From positions 1 through 35,559 of the forward strand of contig NZ_CALKTT010000049.1 in NCBI RefSeq assembly GCF_937997535.1: a stretch of DNA of 35,559 bases, in the 5' to 3' direction. Made by a program: the position numbers and the translations under genes. Below are positions 23,092-30,742 of this stretch, piece by piece (position 1 is the first letter of the stretch; the number at the start of each line of letters is the position of its first letter). This stretch comes from an uncultured Campylobacter sp. (lineage in GTDB: Bacteria; Campylobacterota; Campylobacteria; Campylobacterales; Campylobacteraceae). Below the pieces are notes generated by a model, which worked only from the letters and a program-made list of their open reading frames with translations, did no database searches and was not told the DNA's origin.

Positions 23092-23637
23092 TCATTTTCC
23101 TTTTGCAAAAGGCATGCCGAATAACTCTAGCAATTTAAATGCCTCTTTATCGTTATTTGTAGTCGTTACGACGGTTATATTCATACCGTGAGTTCTTAAA
23201 ATTTGATCGTATTCGACCTCAGGGAACATCAGCTGCTCTTGTAAGCCGAAGTTGTAATTGCCGCGTCCGTCAAAACCCGCTCTAGGTAGTCCTCGGAAAT
23301 CCTTAACTCTAGGAAGCGCGATAGAGATCAGTTTGTCTAAAAAGGCAAACATCTGCTCTTTTCGTAACGTAACCATTATGCCTACCGGGAAACCTTCACG
23401 CACTTTAAAGCCGGCAACCGATTTTTTTGCATTGACGATAAGCGCTTTTTGGCCTGCGATCAGCGAGATAGTATCGGCCATATTTTGAAGCACTTTTTGA
23501 TCTTTGCTCGATTCGCCCGTTCCTACGCTGATAACGATCTTTTCAAGCGCCGGAATAAGCATAGGATTTTTTATATCAAATTCTTTCTGCAAAGCAGCTC
23601 TGATGGAATTAGCGTATTTATCTTTTAGTCTGCTCAT
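23092..23637 (-). CDS. rplE: 50S ribosomal protein L5
   Basis: 181 residues from the ATG at 23637, with AGAGGG upstream; a start at 23643 would use TTG inside the rplX stop. L5 binds 5S rRNA and contacts the P-site tRNA. Landmarks are LKDKYANSIRAAL, SVAGFKVREGFPVG, the RVKDFRGLPRAGFDGRGNYNFGLQEQ loop and FPEVEYDQI. rplX-rplE is the segment S8 binds in E. coli; I did not find a matching S8 target. Confidence 0.97.
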   Translation of the reverse strand: MSRLKDKYANSIRAALQKEFDIKNPMLIPALEKIVISVGTGESSKDQKVLQNMADTISLIAGQKALIVNAKKSVAGFKVREGFPVGIMVTLRKEQMFAFLDKLISIALPRVKDFRGLPRAGFDGRGNYNFGLQEQLMFPEVEYDQILRTHGMNITVVTTTNNDKEAFKLLELFGMPFAKGK

Positions 23638-23639
23638 AA

Positions 23640-23873
23640 TCAACCCTCTACCAATGCAACGTTTGAAATATCCATAGGCATCTCTTTGCTTGTAAAGCCG
23701 CCTTGCGGATTTTGCTCGGTTGGTTTGATAGCCTTTTTAGCCATTTTACAACCCTCGACGATAACTTGAGCTTTTTTAGGGAACACTGCCTTAACGGTGC
23801 CTGTTTTGCCTTTATCGTCACCTGCGATGACCTTTACTTGATCGCCCTTTTTAATCTTAAATTTTACTGCCAT
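23640..23873 (-). CDS. rplX: 50S ribosomal protein L24
   Basis: 77 residues, short compared with the roughly 104 of E. coli but usual for Epsilonproteobacteria. The KOW motif is clear (IKKGDQVKVIAGDDKGKTGTV), followed by NPQGGFTSKEMPMDISNVALV. L24 starts large-subunit assembly. It overlaps rplN by one base and ends two bases before rplE. Confidence 0.97.
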   Translation of the reverse strand: MAVKFKIKKGDQVKVIAGDDKGKTGTVKAVFPKKAQVIVEGCKMAKKAIKPTEQNPQGGFTSKEMPMDISNVALVEG

Positions 23874-24241
23874 TATAAAACCTCCGGAGCCAGCGAAACG
23901 ATCTTCATAAAACCGCCGTATCTGACCTCTCTACCGATAGGACCGAAAATACGAGTACCGATCGGCTCTTTTTTTGAATCCAAAATAACGGCTGCGTTCT
24001 CATCAAATCTAATTAGTGAGCCGTTGCCTCTATGCAACTCTTTAGTCGTACGAACGACTACGGCTTTTACTACTTGACCGCGCTTAATCTTGCCGTTAGG
24101 GAGCGCTTTTTTTACAGAGCAAACGATGATATCGCCGATTGTGGCATATCTTCTTTTGCTGCCGCCCAAAACTTTAATACACATAAGTTCTTTTGCGCCG
24201 CTGTTATCAGCTACCGCAAGTCTGGTAAAACTCTGTATCAT
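23873..24241 (-). CDS. rplN: 50S ribosomal protein L14
   Basis: 122 residues, the invariant L14 length. The start MIQSFTRLAVADNSGAKELMCI and the end GRIFGPIGREVRYGGFMKIVSLAPEVL-type block identify it. L14 forms bridges to the small subunit and is the docking site of the silencing factor RsfS. Its start overlaps the rpsQ stop by one base, so translation is coupled. Confidence 0.98.
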   Translation of the reverse strand: MIQSFTRLAVADNSGAKELMCIKVLGGSKRRYATIGDIIVCSVKKALPNGKIKRGQVVKAVVVRTTKELHRGNGSLIRFDENAAVILDSKKEPIGTRIFGPIGREVRYGGFMKIVSLAPEVL

Positions 24242-24492
24242 TATTCAACTCCTGTTTTCAAAACCGCTTTTAAGCGAAACGATTTTCTAGCGCTTAGCGG
24301 TCTGCACTCGATCGCAGATATGGTGTCACCGATCTTTACGACGTTGTTTTCATCGTGGATCAGATATTTTTTAAATCTTTTTACGATCTTTCTATATCTA
24401 GGGTGCATAACCCTTCGCTCTACCAAAACGGTAGCTGTTTTATCGCCCGCCTTCTTTACGACTACGCCTTGAATTTCTCTTTTAAATGCCAT
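24241..24492 (-). CDS. rpsQ: 30S ribosomal protein S17
   Basis: 83 residues, normal. An OB-fold protein that binds 16S rRNA early in assembly. MAFKREIQGVVVKKAGDKTATVLVERRVMHPRY is the expected N-terminal half, and GDTISAIECRPLSARKSFRL the signature. It lies nine bases after rpmC and overlaps rplN by one base. Confidence 0.98.
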   Translation of the reverse strand: MAFKREIQGVVVKKAGDKTATVLVERRVMHPRYRKIVKRFKKYLIHDENNVVKIGDTISAIECRPLSARKSFRLKAVLKTGVE

Positions 24493-24501
24493 AACCTATC
24501 C

Positions 24502-24684
24502 TTATTTCGCTTTAATAGCTGTATTGATTCTAGCGATATCTTTTTTGATAGCGCGAATCTCGTTAGGATTGCTTAGCTGCATAGTTTTTAGCTTTTGTCT
24601 AGCCGTAAATAAAAGCAACTTACTTTGTTTCAACATAGAATTTAGCTCAGCTAAATCTTTATCTTTCAAATCAGTATATTTCAT
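24502..24684 (-). CDS. rpmC: 50S ribosomal protein L29
   Basis: 60 residues, a two-helix protein near the tunnel exit where trigger factor and SRP dock. MKYTDLKDKDLAELNSML and the second helix NPNEIRAIKKDIARINTAI are typical. The start overlaps the end of rplP by 14 bases, so the two are translationally coupled. Confidence 0.97.
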   Translation of the reverse strand: MKYTDLKDKDLAELNSMLKQSKLLLFTARQKLKTMQLSNPNEIRAIKKDIARINTAIKAK

Positions 24685-25096
24685 TTTCGCTTTCCCTACT
24701 TACGATTTTCGTTTTAAAAGGTAGTTTATGAATCGAAAGCATAAGCGCCTCTTTAGCAACCTCTTCGCTAACGCCGGTCATCTCGAAAATGATCCTGCCC
24801 GGTTTTATATTCATTACCCACTCTTCTACGCCGCTCTTACCTTTACCCATACGAGTTTGTAGAGGCTTTTTAGTAAGCGGTTTGTCTGGGAATACCTTAA
24901 TCCAAATTTTAGCTTGACGATTTACGAAGCGCGTCATCGCGACACGAGCCGCTTCGATCTGGCGAGAATTTACCCTACCCGCCTCTACCGCTTTGATACC
25001 GAAATCGCCGAACGTCAAGGAATTTCCTCTCGTCGCGTAGCCGCGATTGCGACCTTTCATCATCTTGCGGTATTTTGTTCTTTTTGGCATCAACAT
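24671..25096 (-). CDS. rplP: 50S ribosomal protein L16
   Basis: 141 residues beginning MLMPKRTKYRKMMKGRNRGYATRG, as in Campylobacter orthologues. The first ATG (25096) has AGAGG nine bases upstream, better spaced than the second at 25090. L16 shapes the A-site tRNA cleft. The signature RMGKGKSGVEEWV is present. It starts two bases after rpsC and overlaps rpmC. Confidence 0.97.
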   Translation of the reverse strand: MLMPKRTKYRKMMKGRNRGYATRGNSLTFGDFGIKAVEAGRVNSRQIEAARVAMTRFVNRQAKIWIKVFPDKPLTKKPLQTRMGKGKSGVEEWVMNIKPGRIIFEMTGVSEEVAKEALMLSIHKLPFKTKIVSRESENEIY

Positions 25097-25098
25097 AA

Positions 25099-25794
25099 CT
25101 ATTTACCTCTTCTTGGTCTGCGTGTTTTTTTAGGCGCATCATCGGTCTTTTCAGCCTGGATGCCTTTTTGTAAAATTTCACCCTTAAAGATCCAAACCTT
25201 AATGCCGATATTACCGTAGGTTGTATGCGCTTCGGCAAAGCCGTAATCGATCCTAGCCCTTAGAGTATGAAGCGGAACGCGTCCCTCCAAATACCATTCG
25301 GTTCTAGCCATCTCCGCACCGCCTAAGCGACCTGCGACGCAAATTTTAATTCCTTTTGCACCTGCTTTTTGAGCGCCTTGGATGACCTTCTTCATAGCGC
25401 GGCGGAATGCAACGCGGCGCTCTAACTGCATAGCTACGTTTTCCGCAGCCAAAAGTGCGTTTGAGCCTACTTTGCGCTCCTCTTTGATGTTGATGGCTAT
25501 GTCTTTATTGACTAGCTTAACGACTTCACTTCTTAAATTTTCGACCTCGCCGCCTTTTTTGCCGATGATGATGCCCGGTCTTGCGGCTACGATCGTTACG
25601 CGAATTTTCTTAGCCGTTCTTTCGATAAGAATTTGGCTAATTCCCGCATAATAAAGCTTAGCTTTTAAAAATTTGCGTATCTTGTAATCCTCGCCGATAC
25701 TCTCGGAAAGCGTCGCTTTAGAAGGAAACCATCTAGACTCCCAATTTCGATTAATTCCTAATCTTAAACCGATCGGATTTACTTTCTGTCCCAT
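25099..25794 (-). CDS. rpsC: 30S ribosomal protein S3
   Basis: 231 residues. The N-terminal KH domain holds the GXXG loop (VAARPGIIIGKKGGEVENL), and the C-terminal domain has GRLGGAEMARTEWYLEGRVPLHTLRA. S3 lines the mRNA entry tunnel and acts with S4 and S5 as a helicase. The tail (TDDAPKKTRRPRRGK) is basic. The ATG follows the rplV stop directly. Confidence 0.98.
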   Translation of the reverse strand: MGQKVNPIGLRLGINRNWESRWFPSKATLSESIGEDYKIRKFLKAKLYYAGISQILIERTAKKIRVTIVAARPGIIIGKKGGEVENLRSEVVKLVNKDIAINIKEERKVGSNALLAAENVAMQLERRVAFRRAMKKVIQGAQKAGAKGIKICVAGRLGGAEMARTEWYLEGRVPLHTLRARIDYGFAEAHTTYGNIGIKVWIFKGEILQKGIQAEKTDDAPKKTRRPRRGK

Positions 25795-26127
25795 TTACGC
25801 TTCCTTCTTGCTTGGTTTTGCTACTTCGACGATAATGTGCGAAGTAGGCTTGCGGATACGGCTAGCCGTACCTCTGGCGCGCGGACGAAATCTCTTAAGC
25901 ACCGGACCTGCATCCACTCGGCAGCTGGTAACTACGACCTCTTCAGGCTCAAAGCCGCCGTTTGCGACCGCGCTTGAAATCACCGTCGCGATATATTTCG
26001 CGCCGCGATTAGGCGTAAATTCCAAAGTAGCAAGGGCAAATTCCGCATTCATGCCTTGAATTTGTTTTGCGATAAGTCTTGCTTTTGTCGGCGAAAGGCG
26101 AACAAATTTAATAGTTGATTTACTCAT
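25795..26127 (-). CDS. rplV: 50S ribosomal protein L22
   Basis: 110 residues, normal. L22 has a long hairpin that lines the exit tunnel and is the site of macrolide-resistance changes. SKSTIKFVRLSPTKARLIAKQIQGM and the hairpin region DAGPVLKRFRPRARGTASRIRKPTSHI are typical; the hairpin shows no insertion or deletion that I can see. It lies nine bases after rpsS and directly abuts rpsC. Confidence 0.98.
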   Translation of the reverse strand: MSKSTIKFVRLSPTKARLIAKQIQGMNAEFALATLEFTPNRGAKYIATVISSAVANGGFEPEEVVVTSCRVDAGPVLKRFRPRARGTASRIRKPTSHIIVEVAKPSKKEA

Positions 26128-26136
26128 ATTCTATCC

Positions 26137-26418
26137 TTACTTGCCGATCTTTTTCTGCACGGAGCCTTTGTGGCCCTTGAAAGTGCGCGTAGGAGCGAAC
26201 TCGCCTAATTTATAACCGATATGATGCTCGGTGACGTAAACCGGGATAAAATTCTTTCCGTTATGAACGTTAAACGTAAGTCCGATCATCTCAGGCACGA
26301 TCGTGCTTCGTCTCGACCAAGTCTTGATCGGTTTGTTATCGCTGGCTTTCTTTGCCGCAACGACTTTTTTCATTACGTGATCATCTACGAAAGGACCTTT
26401 TTTTAGCGATCTAGCCAT
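26137..26418 (-). CDS. rpsS: 30S ribosomal protein S19
   Basis: 93 residues, normal. MARSLKKGPFVDDHVMKKV and the signature NGKNFIPVYVTEHHIGYKLGEFAPTRTF identify it. S19 forms a complex with S13 in the head of the small subunit and contacts A- and P-site tRNAs. It starts two bases after rplB. Confidence 0.98.
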   Translation of the reverse strand: MARSLKKGPFVDDHVMKKVVAAKKASDNKPIKTWSRRSTIVPEMIGLTFNVHNGKNFIPVYVTEHHIGYKLGEFAPTRTFKGHKGSVQKKIGK

Positions 26419-26420
26419 TT

Positions 26421-27251
26421 TTATTTTCCTTTCCTTCTTGAAATTATAAGCTTATCGCTCGCTTTTTTATGGCGAGTTTTATAGCCCTTCGTCGGTTTAC
26501 CCCACGGAGTTACCGGATGGCGACCGGAGTTTTTCTTACCCTCGCCACCGCCGTGCGGGTGATCGACCGGGTTCATCGCAGAACCTCTGGTTTGAGGACG
26601 GATACCTCTGTGGCGGTTACGTCCGGCTTTACCAATGACGACGTTTGCCCACTCTTCGTTACCCACTACGCCGATACTGGCCATACACTCTGCAAGCACT
26701 CTTCTCATCTCACCGCTAGGCAGACGTAGAATGACATATTTTTCCTCTTTGCCCATAAGCTGAGCATAACCTCCTGCGCTACGTGCCATTTGGGCGCCTT
26801 TGCCGGGTTTTAACTCGATATTGTGCAGGATAGTTCCCACAGGGATATTTTTCATCTTCATCGCGTTGCCCGGTTTAATATCTAATCCACCCTCGGCAGC
26901 GGCTACTACGTCGCCCACTTTAAGATCGTTAGGCTTGATGATGTAGCGCTTCTCGCCGTCTGCGTATGAGATCAGCGCGATACGGCAGTTGCGATTCGGA
27001 TCGTATTCGATCGCCTCGACCTTGCCAGCAACGCCGAATTTATTTCGCTTAAAATCGATGATTCTATAAAGTTTAGCGGCTCCTGCTTGTTTATGACGGC
27101 TGGTAATGCGACCGTTATTGTTCCTTCCGGCTGCGGCAGGAATTTTAACGAGCAAGCCTCTAACGCTAGCTTTTGCAGTGATATCCTCGCTGCCAAGCCC
27201 TGTCATAAATCTTCTACTTGGAGTATACGGTTTATAAGTTTTAATCGCCAT
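26421..27251 (-). CDS. rplB: 50S ribosomal protein L2
   Basis: 276 residues, normal. L2 is near the peptidyl transferase centre and needed for subunit joining. The RNA-binding and C-terminal signatures are complete: GRNNNGRITSRHKQAGAAK, RSAGGYAQLMGKE, and VDHPHGGGEGKKNSGRHPVTPWGKPTKG, which contains the conserved histidine (HPHGGG) tied to catalysis. The ATG follows rplW by one base. Confidence 0.98.
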   Translation of the reverse strand: MAIKTYKPYTPSRRFMTGLGSEDITAKASVRGLLVKIPAAAGRNNNGRITSRHKQAGAAKLYRIIDFKRNKFGVAGKVEAIEYDPNRNCRIALISYADGEKRYIIKPNDLKVGDVVAAAEGGLDIKPGNAMKMKNIPVGTILHNIELKPGKGAQMARSAGGYAQLMGKEEKYVILRLPSGEMRRVLAECMASIGVVGNEEWANVVIGKAGRNRHRGIRPQTRGSAMNPVDHPHGGGEGKKNSGRHPVTPWGKPTKGYKTRHKKASDKLIISRRKGK

Positions 27252-27252
27252 T

Positions 27253-27534
27253 TTACGCCTCCACGCTTTCTAGGCTTACGCCTTCAGGTAGTTTGACGTA
27301 GAATTTCTTCACATCATTTCTAACGCCAGTTCTGCCTTTAAATCTTTTTAATTTGCCGTCCTGTCTTAAAGAATTTATCTTTAGCGGAGTGATCCCGAAA
27401 TAGTTCTTCAAAACGCTCTTTAGTCCGTTTTTCGTAACCGACGGGCTAGTTTGGATAACGACCACGCCGTTTTCTTGAAGACCGAGAGACTTTTCCGTAT
27501 AAAGGATCGTTTTGATATCTGTTATATCTGCCAT
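27253..27534 (-). CDS. rplW: 50S ribosomal protein L23
   Basis: 93 residues, normal. L23 is the main docking site for trigger factor and SRP at the tunnel exit. ADITDIKTILYTEKSLGLQENGVVVIQTSPSVTKNGLKSVLKNYFG covers the conserved N-terminal fold, and RFKGRTGVRNDVKKFYVKLPEG the second half. It lies one base after rplD. Confidence 0.96.
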   Translation of the reverse strand: MADITDIKTILYTEKSLGLQENGVVVIQTSPSVTKNGLKSVLKNYFGITPLKINSLRQDGKLKRFKGRTGVRNDVKKFYVKLPEGVSLESVEA

Positions 27535-27535
27535 T

Positions 27536-28150
27536 TTAGTCCTCTTTCACTATTGATTCAAATGCCGCTTTTTCGAATACGACCGAGCCGTAAACTGCGA
27601 TTAGGTAAGCATTGACCTCGCTTGCATCGACGACATAGCAATTCTTAAGATTTCTATAGGCCAAAAGAGTTTGTGCGTCTAGCTCGTTTTTAACGATCAG
27701 CGCATCTCTAACGCCCAGTTTCTTAATAAAATTTGCCGCGTCTTTAGTCTTGCCGCTTTTTAGCTCTAAATCGTCGAAGATAAAAATTTTACCCTCGTTT
27801 GCTTTCTCATTGATAGCAAATTCCAACGCAAGGCGTTTTTGCTTTTTATTGACCTTCTGCTCGTAATTTCGCTCGTTAGTCGGACCGAATGCGACCGCGC
27901 CGCCTACCCAGACATTGGTTCTCGTTGAGCCCGCGCGTGCGCCGCCGCGACCCTTTTGTCGCCATGGTTTTTTGCCGCCGCCGCTAACCTCGGCGCGAGT
28001 TTTAGCGTTAGCCGTATTTGCACGAAGCGAAGCAAGGTAAGATTTGACGTACAAATATAGATTGTGCGAATTGACTTCCGAAAATTTCACAGGGATTTCA
28101 ATTTCGCTTGCTTTTTCCAGTTTTTCGTTAAGCACGCTTACTTTACTCAT
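27536..28150 (-). CDS. rplD: 50S ribosomal protein L4
   Basis: 204 residues. L4 extends a loop into the exit tunnel; in E. coli it also represses the S10 operon. The loop sequence GGGKKPWRQKGRGGARAGSTRTNVWVGGAVAFGP is fully conserved in type, and the C-terminal part shows IAVYGSVVFEKAAFE. It overlaps rplC by four bases (ATGA). No E. coli-like L4 attenuator was found in the short S10 leader, so its regulatory role here is open. Confidence 0.97.
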   Translation of the reverse strand: MSKVSVLNEKLEKASEIEIPVKFSEVNSHNLYLYVKSYLASLRANTANAKTRAEVSGGGKKPWRQKGRGGARAGSTRTNVWVGGAVAFGPTNERNYEQKVNKKQKRLALEFAINEKANEGKIFIFDDLELKSGKTKDAANFIKKLGVRDALIVKNELDAQTLLAYRNLKNCYVVDASEVNAYLIAVYGSVVFEKAAFESIVKED

Positions 28151-28725
28151 TTTACTATCCTTATTCTGCCCATTGCGCCGTTAAATCCAGGAACCGAGCC
28201 CTTAAGCACCAAAATTTTATTCTCGGCATCAAAGCTTATGACTTCGTTTTTAGCGGTAATCGTTTCGTTTCCAGTGTGTCCCGCCATCCTCATACCAGGC
28301 TGAACGCGACCCGGCCACTCGCAGTTGCCAATAGAACCAGGCCTTCGGTGGAAGCGGCTACCGTGCGCTGCAGGACCGCCCGCAAAGCCATGGCGCTTAA
28401 TAACGCCCTGATAACCCTTGCCCTTGGATCTGAAGCTTACTTTTACGATCTTCACTCCGCTCAAAACATCTAAATTTTGATCGCCAAGCTCGGCATTTTC
28501 TAAGCTTAGAGTCGCAAATTTATTAAATTCCTTGCTTAGGCTATATTTCTTTTGAATGCCGGCGATAGCTTTGTTATGCGCTTTGCCGTCTGCGTAGGCT
28601 ACGATAGCTTTTTTCTCATCGCAAACTTCGCAAATTTTGGTATTGATAAGTCGCAAAAGCGTCACGGGCGTGCTGCTCGTGTCGATCGTCCTACTCATAC
28701 CTATTTTTTCTACGATATATTCCAT
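28147..28725 (-). CDS. rplC: 50S ribosomal protein L3
   Basis: 192 residues, beginning MEYIVEKIGMSRTIDTSSTPVTLLRL as in Campylobacter. L3 starts large-subunit assembly and reaches the peptidyl transferase centre with the loop around GFAGGPAAHGSRFHRRPGSIGNCEWPGRVQPGM. The glutamine (VQPGM) methylated by PrmB in E. coli is present. Overlaps rplD by four bases. Confidence 0.98.
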   Translation of the reverse strand: MEYIVEKIGMSRTIDTSSTPVTLLRLINTKICEVCDEKKAIVAYADGKAHNKAIAGIQKKYSLSKEFNKFATLSLENAELGDQNLDVLSGVKIVKVSFRSKGKGYQGVIKRHGFAGGPAAHGSRFHRRPGSIGNCEWPGRVQPGMRMAGHTGNETITAKNEVISFDAENKILVLKGSVPGFNGAMGRIRIVK

Positions 28726-28736
28726 TGTTTTACCCC

Positions 28737-29048
28737 TTATTTGCCCATCGCGTGAACTTCGACGTTGACTTCCGGAGCCAAATCAAGCTTAGTTAGCGAA
28801 TCAACCGTATCCGGAGTCGCCGCTACGATATCTAGCATACGAGCGTGAATTTTCATCTCAAACTGCTCTCTGGAGTCTTTATTTACGTGCGGAGATCTTA
28901 AAACGGTGTAGCGTTTAATCTTCGTAGGCATCGGCACGGGACCTCTGACGTCCGCACCTGTTCTTTTTACGGCTTCAACGATAGCCGAAACTGTGCGATC
29001 TAAAACTCGATGGTCATAAGCCTTGAGTTTTAACCTAATTTTTTGCAT
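28737..29048 (-). CDS. rpsJ: 30S ribosomal protein S10
   Basis: 103 residues from the ATG at 29048, with AAGGA six bases upstream; the codon before it is GTG and would add one residue. S10 is a head protein of the small subunit and also the NusE transcription antitermination factor. QKIRLKLKAYDHRVLDRTVSAIVEAVKRTGADVRGPVPMPTKIKRYTVLRSPHVNKDSREQFE is typical. First gene of the S10-spc operon, behind the promoter at 29112-29140. Confidence 0.97.
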   Translation of the reverse strand: MQKIRLKLKAYDHRVLDRTVSAIVEAVKRTGADVRGPVPMPTKIKRYTVLRSPHVNKDSREQFEMKIHARMLDIVAATPDTVDSLTKLDLAPEVNVEVHAMGK

Positions 29049-29111
29049 CACTTTTCCTTAATAAAGAACTTGTCGCAACGCGCGACCCTTTGTTTCAAAC
29101 AAAAGACGCAC

Positions 29112-29140
29112 ATTATATAAAAGCGCTCCGGTTTTGTCAA
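29112..29140 (-). promoter_or_regulatory. Consensus sigma70 promoter of the S10-spc operon
   Basis: On the minus strand TTGACA (29135-29140) and TATAAT (29112-29117) are separated by exactly 17 bases. Both hexamers are perfect, which is rare in Campylobacter, where -35 boxes are usually missing. It lies 63 bases before the rpsJ start, leaving a leader of about 55 bases. It would drive the whole 22-gene series. Confidence 0.88.
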
Positions 29141-29164
29141 GAAAATAGCCAAATTTTATGGAAA

Positions 29165-29186
29165 TATTTCCTTTTAATAAGGAAAA
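29165..29186. repeat. Palindromic repeat copy 1 in the rpsJ/ATPase region
   Basis: A 22-base element with the core TTTCCTTTTAATAAGGAAA, where TTTCCTT and AAGGAAA pair around TTAAT. It lies 25 bases upstream of the rpsJ -35 hexamer. An identical copy is at 29291-29312. Confidence 0.7.
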
Positions 29187-29290
29187 ATATATAGAATTTC
29201 GAAAATTTTTTAGAGTGTCGGAAATTTTCAATACAAAAATTTTAGATAAATTTGAAATAGATATAAAAATTTCATAGGATTTTTCAGATT

Positions 29291-29312
29291 TATTTCCTTT
29301 TAATAAGGAAAA
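29291..29312. repeat. Palindromic repeat copy 2, upstream of the ATPase gene
   Basis: Identical over 22 bases to the element at 29165-29186. It ends 16 bases before the ATPase ATG, where it could overlap the ATPase promoter. Its AAGGAAA half resembles a ribosome binding site but is too far from the start to act as one. Confidence 0.7.
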
Positions 29313-29328
29313 TTTTAAAATACTCGCC

Positions 29329-30660
29329 ATGAATGATCTAAAATTTTTTTACGAAAATCCGCCGGAATTTGCAGGCTTTATCCCGCGCAAAAGAGGTATC
29401 AGCTCTGCCAAAACCATAATCTACGGAGTGCTAAATTCCGGCAAAAGCGCCGTGCTGAAAAATGAAATTTCAGAGCTTAAAAAAGATGAAATTTTATATC
29501 TAAATTTAGCCGATCTACGCCTTGAGGTGGCAGTAGCGAGTGATGCAATTTTTGCAGCTAGAAATAGCGCAGGCGATACAAAGGTTAGCGAAGTAAACGA
29601 GCATGAAATAAGCAGAGAAGCTACGTTAGACGCGGAAATTTCGGATATAGAAGAATTTTATCACGCCGCCGTAAAAAATACAGATACAAAAAACGCAAGC
29701 ACAGGCAGCTCAAACAATATAAAAAATGCGGAGTTCTACAGCGCAAAAAGCAGGAGTGAGAATTTCTTCCGCGAGATCAAAGAATTTTTAGCCGCCAACG
29801 AGCAAATTTCATCGCTTTTTTTAGATAATTTTAGTAGCGCCGATTTTGAAATTTCATCGCTTCAAAGCTTCGCTGGGGGGCTAAATTTAAAGCGTTTTAT
29901 CATCTCTACTCGCGATAGAGAGTTGGCCCTGCCGGGCTTTGAGCGGATTGAGCTTTTGCCGCTTTCATTTGAGGAATTTATCGCCTTCGACAAGCGCCAC
30001 AACGAGATAAACTCGATGATTTCGGCATTTTTAGCCCAAGGCGGCGGCGCAAAAAACCCCTTCATAGCGCCTGCCGAAATTTTAGAATTCGAGCAGAGGC
30101 TGCTTGCGGCAAACTTTAGCCGCACGGAAATTTTAATCCTCAAAGAGTGCCTAGGCTTCGTCCACGCCGCATTTAGCGCAAATAAAATTTATACCGCGCT
30201 AAAGCCACACATTAAGATATCCAAAGACGCCGTATACGGCACTATCGCCAAGCTTGAGCAAGAAAATTTCATCAGATTTTTAAGCAAAGCGGGCAAGCCC
30301 GCGCGCGCAAAAAAATTATATTTTTCGCATTTTAATATGCGCGAAATTTTAACAAGCAAAAAGGATTTCCCCAAAAAATTTGCCAACGTCCTATTCTGCG
30401 AGCTTTTGGGGCTGAATACGCCGATTTTTTATACAAAAGAGCTGGATTTTTACATGCCAACTCTAAAAATGGGGGTTCTCGTCATCCCATTCAGCGACGC
30501 GGACATTATCTTTTTAAAATTCCGTAAAATTTTAAGCATGCTCAAAAGGCTCGGCATCACGAGCTTAAAAGTCGTTTCTATGGCAAACTCCGGTAGGCTC
30601 GAGATTGAGGGTATCCGCTGCGATGTCGTGCCGTTTCATGAATTCGCGCTTAGCTTCTAA
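29329..30660 (+). CDS. P-loop ATPase of AAA type with winged-helix-like C-terminal part
   Basis: 443 residues. Walker A is GVLNSGKS at 33-40 and a Walker B-like LFLDN at 163-167. The order P-loop, Walker B, RFIISTRDRE (sensor-like), LLPLSFEEFIAF, then a helical part with NKIYTALKPHIKISKDAVYGTIAKLEQENFIRFLSK (a winged-helix-like segment) matches the ATP-binding AAA_14/DUF4143-like group. A low-complexity insertion (about 70-145) separates the Walker motifs. The C-terminal domain has an alternating strand pattern but no recognised nuclease motif. Its role is unknown. It diverges from rpsJ and has no clear ribosome binding site. Confidence 0.75.
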   Translation: MNDLKFFYENPPEFAGFIPRKRGISSAKTIIYGVLNSGKSAVLKNEISELKKDEILYLNLADLRLEVAVASDAIFAARNSAGDTKVSEVNEHEISREATLDAEISDIEEFYHAAVKNTDTKNASTGSSNNIKNAEFYSAKSRSENFFREIKEFLAANEQISSLFLDNFSSADFEISSLQSFAGGLNLKRFIISTRDRELALPGFERIELLPLSFEEFIAFDKRHNEINSMISAFLAQGGGAKNPFIAPAEILEFEQRLLAANFSRTEILILKECLGFVHAAFSANKIYTALKPHIKISKDAVYGTIAKLEQENFIRFLSKAGKPARAKKLYFSHFNMREILTSKKDFPKKFANVLFCELLGLNTPIFYTKELDFYMPTLKMGVLVIPFSDADIIFLKFRKILSMLKRLGITSLKVVSMANSGRLEIEGIRCDVVPFHEFALSF

Positions 30661-30673
30661 TTATTGACATTAC

Positions 30674-30702
30674 ATATCATAAAAATACAAATTTTATGAT
30701 AT
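30674..30702 (+). promoter_or_regulatory. Palindromic operator candidate overlapping a -10 element
   Basis: ATATCATAAAA at 30674-30684 pairs perfectly with TTTTATGATAT at 30692-30702 around seven bases. Its right end overlaps TATAAT at 30700-30705. A TTGACA at 30664-30669 is too far from that -10 to pair with it. The layout suits a repressor site, possibly for the product of the gene that follows. Confidence 0.6.
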
Positions 30703-30742
30703 AATTTTGGCAAACCCATATCAATTATGCAAGGGAAAGCCG

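Noticed and set aside
24032..24472. Plus-strand open frames of up to 146 codons across rplN and rpsQ
   Set aside because: They are shadows of highly conserved ribosomal protein genes on the opposite strand.
29058..29330. 90-codon minus-strand frame in the rpsJ/ATPase gap
   Set aside because: It is built from AT-rich promoter DNA, contains both palindromes, and reads out as Phe/Lys/Ile-rich sequence with no family features.
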